A stretch of DNA of 30,312 nt from NCBI GenBank assembly GCA_001970855.1, contig LSSN01004568.1:1-30312 (forward strand), in the 5' to 3' direction. The notes beneath the pieces were generated by a model, which had not been told where the DNA came from, made no database searches, and was given only the letters and a program-made list of their open reading frames with translations. Numbering within the stretch: the stretch's first letter is position 1; each line of letters starts with the position of its first letter. Position numbers and translations under genes: made by a program. Positions 1 through 13,392 of this stretch are shown here, piece after piece. The DNA is from Smittium culicis (lineage: Eukaryota > Kickxellomycota > Harpellomycetes > Harpellales > Legeriomycetaceae).

Positions 1-3000
1 CAAATAAATATTTTCCAGTTATCATATAATTAGCCGTAAATCCCATATAGATTAGTCTTATCCTATAATTATCTGGCAATTATTAGATCAATTTAAAGAA
101 AATTTTCTAATTCAATATTAAAAATATAAAGGAAAAATTACTAATTAAATGAATAAATGAAATTCTATCTTTCCAGTATTGATAATTTGAGCTCTATAAT
201 GAACGCTATATGAAATAATTTGTTAAACATAACTCAAGAGTAAAATTAGGCAAATTATTTTTAATTTATTATATTCATTTATGTTTCAATTAAATGTAAT
301 ATTCAGTGTTTTATCTTTTTTTATCAAAGTTTAAATAATGTATAAATCCCAAACTTTGATTCGAAATATCATGCTGATTCATATATAGTAATATGATTTT
401 CTAACATATAGATAACATTCTTATATTTTTTTGCTTAGCAATTGATTTAATATTCAATTAATTACCTCGACGTTAATCGATTAGAATAAGAAAAGAACTA
501 TCTGGTTTTGATAGATATAAATATTAAAATAATAACTGCTCCATATTTATTAAAAATTGTATTTATTTGAATTTTGTAATTTTAATTAATTTTACCAATA
601 ATTATATAAATAAATATAACTGACATTTGAATAATATTATTTATATATACCATCGTAATAGTATTTTATATTAATTGATTAAACTAATAATAATCGTAAT
701 TTTGACAAAAGTTTATTTTTGTACTAAATTAATATCTAAAAATTATAATAATTGATTTATAAAAATATTTAAACAAAATTAATTAAAATTTTATTTAATA
801 CCTCGAAAAATTTTTATATCGAGCCTTTATCAAAAAATGATAATTACTTTTGTAAATCTATTATAAATAACTTTCAATGAATATAAAAACTTTTTGCAAT
901 TATATAATATATAGAATATGTTTTATTAATAAATATTAAAAAAAGTAATTATAATCTTTTGAAAATTGAATTCAATGTTGTAAATTTACTTAATTTAATA
1001 TATATTTGAAATTTTTAATAGAAAATTTTAATACTATCAATCCTGAAATATGATAATTTTAAATTTAGAATTGTGAAATTTCCTATTATTAGAAAATATA
1101 TAATAATTATTAAAATAATTAAAATATCAAATTTACAACCATTAGAATTTATAACTTCTGCTTTTATATATATTTAAAAATTATTTCATGTCGTTGAATT
1201 ATAAAAAATAATAATCCTTAAATAAATCAAAGTACTAATAAATGATTTATTAAATAGCTAATATTTAATTCGCCATATTTTTAAGTTTATTTTAGCTAAT
1301 ATCGTATTAATTCTAATATTCAATATGTCCATAAACTTTTAACAAGATAAATTAAATACAAATTTTACAAATTTCAACTACTGATGTAGATTGAATATCA
1401 TAATATAATATAAAACCACAAATTTTAATTAAATATTGATAGTAGCTCTATAATTAAAAAAATTTGTTAATTATATTTTTTATTAATCTAGGTTTTAATT
1501 GAGAAAATATATCAAATTACTAAAAATAAATACATAAATTCATTTAATCCAAAAATCTGAAATCTGGATATAGCTAATCAATATATTTTACAAGATAATC
1601 TGCCCATATAGATTATCTATTTCGATCCTTTTTAACATTTTATTTACTAATAACTCAAAAATCTAATAAATCTTTATTATAATTAATAATAAATAAATTA
1701 AAAATTTCTTTTTACGCAATAACTATCAATTTATTTAAAAATTCAATGAAAAAAAATTTTATCTTTATATTTTGCCAATATTATTGTATTAAATTAAGCT
1801 AATTGGCCTAAAGAATAAAGTCAAAATATTAATTAATTTTAATAAATTTTTTTCTAAAAGGTTAAATCGATAAAAATTAGAAAAAAACTTGAACATATCC
1901 ACTAACTTCTTTTAAAGAGTTATTTACTGTTTCAAGTTCTATATATTTTTTATTTGAGTAAATTACATTAAAAATATAATTAGAATTATTGTAGTTTTTA
2001 TTTTTTTATTTGTGTTAAAAATTTGAATTATCATAATAGACAGTTAATCGAAATGCTTTAAATTTATTTTGATATTTATATAAATGATACATTATAATAA
2101 AAAAAAGAAAGTTTATATTATTTATATTTAAATTTTGTCAGTAAATATATTTAAATAATAATTATTCAATCTAAGTTATAATTTTTTCATTTGATTATTT
2201 AAAAAATAGAAAATTATTTCAATTTATAAATTACTAGAATAAACCAAATAATATATTATTCAACACTATTTTTTAACAAGAGCTGAATATGTTTTTATAA
2301 AAATACATAAATTTTCAGCTTTAGCCTGTTGCTGTAGAAACAGGCCACGTCGAAAAAAAATAAGTAATAATTTCTTCAATAATAATTTGTTATAATTAAC
2401 TATGTAAAATTTTTTCCTACACAATTTAATATTTATTTATTCTAGCTGACGATTCATATTTCTAGCAATTTTTATTTATTATTATTTATAAATTATAAGC
2501 ATGATAATATCTAAAGTTTAGATATAATATGAAATCTTCAATTTTTGTATAAAAAAAGAAAAATACCAAAAAAAATTAATTATCCTAATATTTTATTAAG
2601 CTCACAGTTTTAATATCTAAAGACAAATCCTAGAGTCAATTTTTGTATTTTGTGCGATTGAATCACGAATAATACGCAGTCTAAAAACTTATAAACAATA
2701 GTTATAATATATTCTAGAAAAACTTAAGGGATTATTTGATTTATAAACTAAATAAAATAGTAATTATAATTAAAAATATATATTAAAACCTATTTTTTTG
2801 TTATATTTTTATAAAATACCGAGTATTATCATGTGTTAATAGATAACTAATAAAAATGAGGCATATGGTATTAAATTGTATAAATACTAGTATAAGTGGT
2901 TGATATAAACGATTATTTATCCATTAAAAAACAATAGCTTTATCTAAATATTAAATTTTTTCTATCGTATCTGAAATGGAAAAATTTTTTTTGATTCTTT

Positions 3001-6000
3001 TGAAAACAAATAAATAAAGCATAAATTTATTAAGTAAATTGGTCAAATGATTTTATTCGAAAGATAAAATAGATTAGAAATATATAGCAAACATGAAATT
3101 CATTGTGGTTCTTTATTTTTAAATCAAATATTATATTTAAAATATCTTTATATAATTACAAACTAAATTAATCTTAAAACACAAAATATTATTCTAACAC
3201 AAGTATTTTTGTTTTTTTATGAAACAACTTTATTTAAACTTTTTATAATTCTACCTTATAAGAATTAGATCTAAATATAATTGTAAAAATATACTGTAAA
3301 AATTAATATAATTTCGAAATTAAAAAAAATAAAGAAATTGAAGATAATTTATAGAGTTAGCCAATAAAAATTTGAAAATATTTTTTTTAATTTTTATCAA
3401 GTTAAAGAATTTTAAAGCTCAACTCCAATTTCAGGAAAAAAAGAATATATGTGGAGATCTTTTCAATCCCCAGGTTTTTTTATAGTCTCATGGTGTGTTA
3501 ACTTTTAGTAGCCATACTTTAGCTGAGTAAGATAATACTATAGAGGATATAAGATTATTATCTTCAAAGTTAATTAAGTATAAAACGTTTATTATTTGAA
3601 AAAAACAATGTATTATAATAACTAATAGTGTAATGATCATAAATTTGGGCTACATAAAAGCCTTTCTAGTTTTTTTTATGAACAAAAAGATTTGATTTGA
3701 TATGTGCTATTCTTTTAATTCAAATTTTTAAAGTAAATTTTTAGCAATGAAGTTTATTTATACTTTTCGGGGTCTTTTATACCTGTTGCTTTGATTTTGA
3801 AATTTTATATTATAAAACCAGAGTAAGTGTTTTCGGTTGAATTAATGGTGGTAAATTGTTCTTTTTTAAATTCTTTGGGGAAATCAAAAATGGCTGACTG
3901 TTTATATTCCCATATTGGTTAGATAAATACCAAGAATAAAAAATTTTTGTGATTTTCTTTTTTTTCAAGGCAAATCTCAAAAAACTTCCTTATATATATA
4001 ATCAAAAGTTTTTCTAGTTAAAAAATCTAATGCTATTATATAAATTTCATAATACATAAAATAAACACTAGAAAGTGTTATAAAACCTAAATATTTTCAA
4101 AAAAAAGTATAGCTATAAATATTTATTACTTAAAATAATTGTTTTAGAGAAAAGTTGTAACCTAAAATTTATTTCTAAGATTTTGATTTCAAAAGCAAAT
4201 AGAAATAAATTATTTTAATTTACTTTCCTATCAGTTCATAATTTCATAATAAATAAATACTGATAAATTTTTTAGTCACAAATATATTTAAAATTGAAAA
4301 AAAAATTTTTTTATTAAATTTCAACTATTTGGTAATAAATCTAGTAATTTAATCTAAATTTTAGATAAAATAGTAAAATGAATCATAATTCTCTTAAACA
4401 CACAGCTGGTATGTTAGAAAAGATTTGAAAAAAGTGTATCAAATATGGAAAGATATGATTAAAAAATAAGCCTATTAATCCAATCAAAATTTCGCTGATC
4501 GTTTTATTATTTTATATGTATTAAAATTATTATACTTTTATTATAATAAATTAAAATTTTATAAACTCAAATAATAATATAATATCTACATAAGTGATTT
4601 ATTAATAATAAAAAACATGGATATATAGTCTGAAGCACATTGAGCCCTTAAATAACAAAAAAAAGAGCCCGAGGTACCCCTCAACACCTCAACATCTATT
4701 TCGCAGATAATATAATTTTTTTTACGTTAAGATTTATAAATTAAATTACATATTATAAAATTTAAAAATACATTTATCAGTAATTTCAAATAGTGCTCTA
4801 TAAACGAAATATAAATACCATTTTATAATTTACTATAGGATTGATTTCTTTTTAACGTTAAAGTTTTTTTCTTTACTGATACAATTATTTCAAATGTTAA
4901 AGCTTTATCTTACAAGTTATATTACCAAGATGTTTTACTTTGTTTTTAATGAGATTTTTTACTGATTAACACATTTTTTGCACAATGTTCTATGTTGGCA
5001 CATTTCATAGTCAATCATTTAAATAATTTAAAAATTATTTATTTTTATTATTAAGTGAAATTTAATCAAAATTTAAACCTTCTATTAAATTTTCCATTGA
5101 TATAGAATTAAATAAGAATATACTGCAATTGCATTAAATAGCTTTTTAAATAAAGCAGGATAATTTTTATTTAAAAAATCAAATATCTTTGAAATTAAGT
5201 CGTTTCTCGGTCTAATTATCTCCTATTTATAAATATTTATTGTTTTTTATGAATCTGAATGACATTAATAAATGCTAGTATCAATTATGATAGAGCTAAT
5301 ATTTTTTTATTTATAATTATCAAATACTCTATTAATAATTGCCTTCTATTTTCAAATTTTAACATTTTTTAAAAAAATCGCTTTTACTATTCTTTTTTAG
5401 CATTATAAAAATAAAAGCAATTAAATTAAAAAAGTTTAAAATTTTATTATTTAAACAAGGATTAAAGCTGTTTTTATAATTTTACCGCTGAAAACTATCA
5501 ATATTTTAATGATTTGGATTAAAATAGAGGTGTTTTATAATCGATAGTGCGTATATAAAAACATTTAATGTTAATATAATATCACAATTTATCATGATAA
5601 AATTTGCTCAATAGCCAATAGAAATACATTATATAGACCAATATTCAACAATTTATATGTTTCAATGCTTGAGGATTAAATTAATAGTCTAGCGCAATCT
5701 AGAGAAAAAATGCAAAAAATTTATATTTTTTATATCTACGATGCTACAAAAATATTATTTCTATATTCATATAAAATTATGTTTAAAACGAAGCGCATAT
5801 ATATTTGAAAATTATTTTGGCAAGAATTTGTCTCAGAAGGTTTTACACTAAGCATGTGGAGATTAATTATTGACACATTTAGTACTAGATATAAAATATC
5901 ATATTTAATTTTGTGTTTACTGATGATCAAATTTTACATATGTGTTTATTTCTTTAAATTTATTTATTATTATTTTTTAAAAAAACATTCCTTCCCTCCA

Positions 6001-9000
6001 AAAACTATTATTTTCTTCTACTATTATAGATTTTGAAATATTTAGTTCGCGGATTATTGAAATGAGAATTTCCCCTTTTCTTGGTTATTCAAGGTAATAA
6101 TAGTATAATAGTGATTAAAGTATAAATTTTCCTATTTTATGGTTGAGATTCGCTAGATAGATTCTTTGTACAAAGGAAACTATTAGGATTCTTATTAGCA
6201 AAGAAAAAATCTGCCAGGAAGCCTTAAAACAGGAAAGCACTTTTTGATCGTAAAATATAATAGTAGTAGCGTATGAAAATCTTTAAAGATTATAATAATT
6301 ATTTTATTTTCTTGAATTTCCTCTTATAAAAAATTCTCTTTGTGATAAATAACCATTATCTCTATTTTTAAAAAGAAATAAATAAATGTTAGATTTGTTT
6401 TAAAGAGAGATAAAAAAACTAAGATTTGAGAAATAAAAGTAAATACTAGTTGTATAATAAATGAATTGATTAGCGATAAATATTATTTACAAATGTGTAC
6501 AAGATTTTCAACAACAATCTTTAATAGAAGGTATTTTTATTTAAGAGATATCATGAATTAGCATAATTTTTTTATTATTTTAAGAAATTTTCCAGATTAT
6601 TTGTATTATTATTTGATATTTTTAAAATAATATTAGTTTATTTGCCAATGTAAAGCCTGGTAAATTTTATTTTACCGAATATAGAGATTTATTAAAATCA
6701 TTTAAATATTATAATTTAATATAAAACATATTTGGGGTACGATTAAGTGTGCAAAAAATAAATAATTTATCTATTGATCATTCAAAAATCATCAAATACT
6801 CTTATACAAACTTTTTCGAGGAAATTTTGCCCTTATCAAGGATTAAATAAAAAAAAGCCTGCAAAATTATTTTCTGCAGCGAATAATTTTATTAAACGAC
6901 TAGATCCATAATATTTTATTATTGAAATAATTCAAATATATAAAGTTTATGAAAATCAAACACAATAATTTTAATGCAAGATTAATTTTTTTTCATGAAT
7001 TCTGTTTAATTGTAGAATTTTATTGCTTCAAACTCATTATTTGAATTTTCATACGGGGGATTCTTTATGAAAAGTGTGTTTTTATGCGTAAAGAGTTACA
7101 GTGTATGAAACATTATTTTAATGATTCTCCAAAAATATATATAGCAAATAATACTCTCAAGATGAAATGAATAAATAGAAAAAACGAAATTATCATTCAA
7201 TTCTGGCATTAATGATTTTACCGTTAAAATATTTTTTTCTATAATTTTGAGTTGCAAAAGAGTGGTTTCTTCGTTCAGAATCACCCATATATGTTTGTAA
7301 TTTGGTGATAGTCAATCAAATCAAATCGTTATTTATTTGGTTTTTTATTAAAGAAATCGATAATTAAAAGCCTATTCAGACTACAAGTAAATTCTGCTCA
7401 CATAGAAATTCCTTTTATTTATACATCGAGTTCAACAAGATTGAAGATTTAATTTTACTTATAGATATACCTTACCTTCTTTTTGGGGATATGTGTTTAT
7501 CTTGTTTTTTTATATCTCATCGAGTTAAAATATTCACGAGCGATTAATTTGTTTCTAATTTTGATTATAGACAATATCTGCTAATATAGGATACCACCTA
7601 GGAAGAGCTTGAAAACCACTCCTAGCTTCCGAGAATATTGTTTAACAACCACTCATATATCATCCATTTTATGTTTTGTATATCATTTATTTATCAATTA
7701 GGTCAGCTTTTTTACCATAACTATTTATTCCTTGAAAATTTTCAAGATACTTGATTCGAGATAGAAACTGGAGAGTATAATCTCATATTACTGCTGTTCC
7801 TCTAGTTTATTTTGGTTTTCGTAGTCAGCATATTTAGAGGTTATTACTTTAATCATAATCCCAATAAATACTAGATATACATCCAATATTTTATTTTTGT
7901 AATAAAACTTTTTATTCCATAGATTGCAGCTATATAAACTTTTATCTAACTTGTGAGAATTTGGGACTAATTAAATCAAATAATCAATTTTCATTTTCAT
8001 AATTTTTTTATTTTCAATACTTTTAATGCTATAAATCAATCAATAAAATAAAAAGTGATATGATGGTAAACTTCAATTTTTAAAGATTCATCAAGTTTAA
8101 ATTGTTGATGAATTAAACTCGTAATTAAAATTGATTAACTTTTATATTAAAAGAAATTTCTACCATATTTAATTTCTTTGTTTAGTATATAAAAGATTTT
8201 TCATAACTATATTATTAATCATTATTATTGTCAAGGTATAAAATAAATATAAACAGTTCATAGTAAAAACAAGAAATTTTTGCTAGTTATAATCACATCT
8301 ATAAGTGTAAAAAAGGATTTATTTGAAATTTTCTTTTTATTAAAAATAAAGTAAAAAGTATAAAAAAGTATTTTTATGTTTGCTTCAATATCCACGATAT
8401 TCTTTTATTATTATCAAATAATTTAATTTTTTTTTGATAAATTATATCAAGCAAATAAAACTTATATAATGCAATAAAATATAACGAAAAATTTGCACAA
8501 AAATGAAATAACTGGTTTTATTTATTGATTGAGATAACATATCTATTAAATAGTTATTTTTCAAAATAAGATATATACCTAATTATTTTTAATATAATTA
8601 TGATTGATATCCTTCTACTAAAAAAGGAATTTTGATTAAAAACTCTTCAAATTTCAGGTATTCAGAGGCTATTTTAACCAAAGCGAGAAATAATTGGCCA
8701 TTTAGTTGTATTAGTTTAGTGTTCTCAAAAATAATTTAATATTTAATATAAAGTGATATTTTTTGTGTAATTTTCATTATAGTTACAAGTCTATAAATTT
8801 TTTTTGAAATGAAAGGAAATAAATTAAATTTATCGAGCGAAAAATGTTGTAGTTTCATTTTAACCTTATTTTATCATTACTCGTTTTAATTCTTGAGGTA
8901 AGAAACTGTATTGTCTGAATTATCATATATTTGGGGCATTATTTATGAGTATTTGAGCTTTTTTCTATTGAATTTTCTACTTATTCTATTACTAGTGTTT

Positions 9001-9522
9001 GTTTAAAAAGACTGTGTGAAAAAGCAAACTGGCATGAAATTAATTTCATCATATGACTACGTGCAATTTATTTATGAAAATGGATATGCTATTAGAGTTA
9101 AAAGCTCATTTTTTCGCAATCATATCTCACTTAACATTCTACTTTGAGATATTACTTATCCGAAATAAATATGAATTTTATACTTTGAAAAATAAGAGTG
9201 ATTAAGGAATTCTGCAATAATCTAATCAACTATGATAATGAATTTTTTTTCTGCAATAATTTAAAGTGGACAATTAGAATTAAATTTGTACTCGTCATAA
9301 TATAAACTTTTGTAAAAATGTAAGTTAAACTAAAAGTAAAAGATAAAAATATAAAAGTTTATTATTAGTTTGAGTTTGGCTTTAAGTAAATAAATAAATT
9401 GATGTTGGAATATTCATATAGATAATTCAGAAAAAAGAAAAAAGAAAAAAGCTAGAATTGAAATTGAAATTTACAGTTACAATCTGAAAACACTATAAAC
9501 TAAAACAATAAAATAAAAAAAA
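1..9522. other. AT-rich gene-free desert
   Basis: This stretch is about 20-25% GC by eye, dominated by A/T runs, with frequent stops in all six frames. No reading frame shows a family motif. The few 60-65 codon open stretches (near 5.7-6.0 kb and 7.1-7.3 kb) are of a length expected by chance at this composition. I saw no tRNA cloverleaf and no recognisable transposon protein. Small patches of higher complexity (around 2.32, 4.65, 6.85 and 7.60 kb) could be remnants of older sequence or non-coding RNA. Only the 2.3 kb patch forms an obvious structure. Confidence 0.75.
2281..2345. other. Two adjacent perfect-stem hairpins
   Basis: A 7-bp stem (AGCTGAA at 2281-2287, TTCAGCT at 2314-2320) encloses an A/T loop that can itself partly pair. 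Three bases later comes a second 7-bp stem (GCCTGTT at 2324-2330, AACAGGC at 2339-2345) with an 8-base loop. The GC-containing second stem stands out in a very AT-rich background. It could be a structured RNA or a transposon remnant. No known RNA family was recognised. Confidence 0.35.
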
Positions 9523-10612
9523 TCAAACTCTGGGGCTTGATATTTCGAGTAAAGCTTTAAACATTACGTCGCGTGTAGATTTCATTATATCGTCAATATC
9601 ACAATCTTCGTTTTTAGAATCAAGGATTGCTGGTAAGACTCTAACTTTGATGACGCCACTTTTGAAGCGCCATATTTTAGGGTTGATGATGTTGTGCATA
9701 TCTGAGATGGCTAAAGGAAGAATGGGTACTTTAGCACCTTTAGCGAGAAGGAAGGCACCTTTCTTGAATGGAAGCATGTCAGGACCATGAGAATGATAAC
9801 CTCTAGTTCCTTCAGGGAAGAAAAATACGCAGTTCTGGATAAGGATTAAAATGGCAAGATAAGGTAAATATTAGATACTTGACTATTATAAGGTATTTTT
9901 TTATTAAATACTACAGTATAGAAATCTTATTAATAGAGGGTACCTTTTTTCTAAGCAAATCTTCAGAAGCTTTTTTAAACATTTCTTTTGTAGATTGTTT
10001 AACCCCTCTAGAGATGAAAATATCATCAGCCAAAATCACTATTATAAAAAAGGAATGAGTATTAGCAAATTTATAACGATTTTTTAACAAGAAGTTTATA
10101 TTTAAGGCAGTCATAAAAATAAAAATCGGGAAAGAATGACTCGAGAAGGATCTAGGTAAAAAGTGGAGGTGATAAATGTAAAAAAAGTTGAACTTACTAA
10201 ACCAGCCGAGTAATGGGTAATACTTAATAACTTTTTTAGCAAGTATGACGGCATTTTTAGGAAATACCACACCTAACCAAACTAAATCGACAAAGCTTTG
10301 GTGATTTCCAACAAAAACGTAAGGTTTATTTTCTTCTAGCAGTTCGGGGTTTTCAATTTCTACGGATATTCCTAAAATCAGCTTAGACAAATGGCTAAAA
10401 GTGCGGCCTGTTAGCCAGTTCAAAGAACTTCGCTGATTGGTAAGAATCAAGTATGGAGAGCAAGAAATAGATACAACAGCCGAAACGAAAGTAATCAATA
10501 CGAAATTTATAGTTTTAGTGACAAATTCGATCTTGTCGTTAAGTTTCGATAGCAGATTCATGGATACTTGAGCACCCAAGAAGTAAAGCGTGTATGTAAC
10601 GATTGCGCCCAT
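9523..10612 (-). CDS. SLC1: 1-acyl-sn-glycerol-3-phosphate acyltransferase (SLC1/AGPAT-type), 3 exons
   Basis: This enzyme acylates lysophosphatidate to phosphatidate at the ER or lipid-droplet membrane (family knowledge: PlsC/AGPAT). Proposed exons on the minus strand are 10612-10198, 10038-9944 and 9834-9523, joined by GT..AG introns of 159 and 109 nt. Together they give 273 residues. Motif I is NHQSFVD at residues 103-109 (HX4D, H104/D109). Motif III is FPEGTR at 176-181. Motif IV is VPILPLAIS near 206-214, and LPFKKGAF at 191-198 is typical of the SLC1 branch. Hydrophobic segments lie at about 5-17 and 33-55. The start at 10612 is the first ATG in the frame; an upstream TTG extension is not needed. 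The length fits the family (yeast SLC1 is about 300). Motif II reads DIFISR where G-x-F-I-D-R is usual, so the Asp is replaced by Ser. The intron 1 junction (GWF|M) and intron 2 junction (RKK|NCVFF) both keep phase. The nearest gene is over 2 kb away. Confidence 0.93.
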
Positions 10613-11473
10613 TTCAATAAAAATAATTTTTGTTTGGTAAGTTGATTTAAAGGCTACTAGCCGAAGACTATAGTGTGACAATTAAATTAGTAATAGCGGT
10701 AAGAAAGATAGGGAAAGAGGGGAAGTACTGTAGCATTAATACGCTTTATGACTTTTTGGTGAAGCTATAAAAATTTTTTTTCTTTAATTTTTCAGAGTGT
10801 GAATATTGTTATCTGGGAAAGGAATTCGATGCTTTGTTATTTCAAATATTATGGATGGATAAATAATAAAAAATAGTTGCAGAAAATCGAAATAAGCAAC
10901 AAAAATAATATGATTGGCTTAAATGAAAAGGGAGTCTATACACTTATTAGTCCGATTTCTGTATAGTCGTATAATGGGCCAATTATTCTAGCACTTGAGT
11001 CAAATATTACTCAAAAAACTCTTGATATTATCTACTATTTTTGTTAGAAAATTGGGATTTAAGGTTTGGGAAATAACCAAGGCATGCGTCGAGATACAAC
11101 GCAAAACAACTCAAGGGAAAATAAAGTATTCATGATAAAACTTCAATGATTTCGTCTCTATGGAAAAAAATTTACACCTAAACCAATTTATGCTAAATTA
11201 TGGTTAATGCTACTAACCTTTATAACTATAAAATCCATCAACTAATCATTAAAAATAATCTAAACTATTGCAGAAAATTAAAGTTTGCTTGTAAAAAAAA
11301 AAAAAGCAAACAATCAATGCGACCAATAGCTTTGATAAACCAACTTGGTAATATGATTTATCATTGTCTGTTTTTTTTTCGAAACTTTTTTTTTTAGCGC
11401 TTTAATTAATAACAAATATTCCCGTCTGCAATACATACGCTATAACAATTATATTTTAATTCATAAATTCCAA

Positions 11474-11514
11474 CGATATCATGAAGGTGCCATCTTTTTT
11501 TGATAATGATATCG
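11474..11514. repeat. 9-bp perfect inverted repeat
   Basis: CGATATCAT at 11474-11482 is the exact reverse complement of ATGATATCG at 11506-11514, separated by 23 bases. It sits immediately before the tandem repeat at 11521. It could be a cruciform or the end of a small element, but no target-site duplication was seen. Confidence 0.45.
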
Positions 11515-11520
11515 ACACTT

Positions 11521-11691
11521 ACTAAGAGATAAAAAATTCTTCTACAAGTTCTTAATCACGAGCTCAATTATGATAGTTACTGAGACAAAAAGCTCTTAAA
11601 AGTTCTTAATCACGAGTTCATTCGTTATACTTAACTAAAAGACAAAAATCTTAAATTTCTCTTAACCACTAGTCCATTCATGAAGCTAATT
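11521..11691. repeat. Degenerate tandem repeat, three units of about 55-58 bp
   Basis: Units start at about 11521, 11579 and 11634, each opening with ACTRARAGA-like sequence followed by an A-run. The best conserved core is GTTCTTAATCACGAG, at about 11548 in unit 1 and about 11602 in unit 2, followed by CTCA or TTCA. Unit 3 carries the diverged form CTCTTAACCACTAGTCCA. Copies 1 and 2 are closer to each other than to copy 3. No coding periodicity is evident. Confidence 0.6.
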
Positions 11692-13107
11692 GCAAAATTG
11701 AAATTCGTAAAAAAATCTCGTTCATACACAGCTGTCTGTATTTTTAATATTTATTTATTAAAAAAAAAGCTTGTTACTCATAGATATATAATAAAAACAA
11801 AGGGGATGTATATGGGTGTAGGCTGAATAGTAAAATGATAAATTGGAGATTTAAAAAAAAAAAAAACTAAATAATAATGATAATGATTTGTTTTTAGTAG
11901 GGATAAGCTATGTTATTTTATATTGGTATATTGGAATTTTTAGATTTAAATGAAATAATAGAAATAATAGAATATACCTGATTTACTAATTTTATTTTTA
12001 GGCTCTGTTTGAGAAAATAAAAGGTTATTTACATCAGTTCTGAGCTCTAATTTCAATATTGATGAGTGTAATATAAACTTTTATTCATATTTATTAATTT
12101 CAACTGAAGTTTATTAATATAGTATAAAATGTTTGGATTTAAATTTTTAGTATGAAATAATTAATAAAAATAAATAGGTGAATAATAGCAATGGATTCGT
12201 AATTATAATAAACTTAAAACATAATAATCTTATTTTTTGCAAAAAAAATTATGTATAAAATTGTATATTCAACGCCTAGTTCCGCTCAAAGGGTCTTGTG
12301 TTAGTTGTAAACTTTTAATCTATGAGGTGGCGAATGTAATCGTACATCGACCCATAAAAAATAAAGTATATTGACAGCTAAGAAATATGACTTTAAATTT
12401 TAACACTGAGGTTAATATTTAATAAATAGGAAAACTAGAAGAAACTAAAATCTTATTTCAAAAATAATAAAATTTCTCCTCGAACCAAGCTTACAGAATA
12501 TTGGAATTTATATCACTAGAAGCTGAAAATGATATCCTAGAGTTTACAGGAATGTTTTTCATAGGGCACACATTCGCTTTACACAAAATTAATTGATGAA
12601 TATTAAGTTAGTTAGTTTGAACAAAACCCCATAAGTTGGGGAGGGGGGAACAGCTTATGTTGACTAATATGATTTTTTCGACCCAATGTTCTCGTATTAA
12701 TTTTATACGATGCTATTTTAGAAAATAGGATTTTGTGTATAATATAATTATGTTGCTTATAAAACTTTTAGGTTGGTTTTTTATAATTTAAATTATTTAT
12801 TAAAATCATGACTTTTTATTGGATAAAAAATTATATTGAGCCTTTCGATAAAACGCAAAAACTGATGTCCCAAAAACTGTTCTTTTCGTCTCATATTATA
12901 ACAATTTCCAAGATGAAACAGCTAAAGTCGAAAACAAGTCAGTGTGAATTTTGTCCTAATATATAGTTAATTGACTAGTTATTATTAATATAATAACAAA
13001 AAATAAATTCTGTTACAACATTACTGTTGTAAATATCGCTGATATTTCTAAACACTGTAGGAAATGGTTGTTAAGATATATAATTAATAATATTTTAAAA
13101 TTTTTAT

Positions 13108-13189
13108 GGTGAAATGGCCGAGTGGTCTAAGGCGCCACGTTCAGGTCGTGGTCTCTTCGGGGGCGTGGGTTCAAATCCCACTTTCATCA
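13108..13189 (+). tRNA. tRNA-Leu (anticodon CAG)
   Basis: An 82-base class II tRNA folds completely. The acceptor stem is 13108-13114 with 13182-13188 (one G-U pair) and the discriminator A is at 13189. The D stem is GCC/GGC. The anticodon stem CCACG/CGTGG encloses the loop TTCAGGT, with CAG at 13142-13144. A long variable arm (about 13152-13163) precedes the T stem GTGGG/CCCAC with loop TTCAAAT. The long variable arm and the A discriminator fit leucine. There is no intron and no encoded CCA. The internal B box is GGTTCAAATCC. Confidence 0.95.
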
Positions 13190-13198
13190 ACTTCTTGA

Positions 13199-13202
13199 TT
13201 TT
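13199..13202 (+). terminator. RNA polymerase III terminator
   Basis: A run of four T residues lies ten bases past the tRNA 3' end, as expected for Pol III termination. Confidence 0.6.
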
Positions 13203-13392
13203 ACTAAATTTATATAGTACTGATCGATGTATTTGTTTTTGCAATGAAAGATTAAGGAAATAATATTTTTTTTATTTTAAAGTATGATGGTCAGATGAAT
13301 TAAATTTATTATTGGATGTACAAAATTGAAATAATTAGCTAGAATAATATAAAATTTATGTTAAAGTAAAGAGGTGGGGGAGGGGGACGAAG

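Larger units (their letters stand above)
10613..13107. other. Intergenic spacer with short repeats
   Basis: This spacer lies between the start side of the acyltransferase gene and the tRNA. It is AT-rich with no supportable reading frame. It holds a long-armed inverted repeat (11474-11514), a three-unit degenerate tandem repeat (11521-11691), a hairpin with 8-bp arms around an A-rich loop (11283-11290 with 11304-11311), and a G-tract (12638-12648). The acyltransferase promoter should lie just above 10612, but no clear TATA element stands out. Confidence 0.7.

Noticed and set aside
5736..6036. Overlapping 60-64 codon frames on both strands
   Set aside because: They overlap each other on opposite strands, have AT-driven amino-acid composition (I, Y, F, N), show no motif, and are of chance length for this GC content.
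7096..7284. 62-codon minus-strand frame
   Set aside because: Somewhat protein-like composition, but no ATG at the head, no motif and no neighbouring exon with splice signals.
11200..11397. 65-codon plus-strand frame
   Set aside because: It encodes homopolymer Lys and Phe from A and T runs, and covers a hairpin with an A-rich loop.
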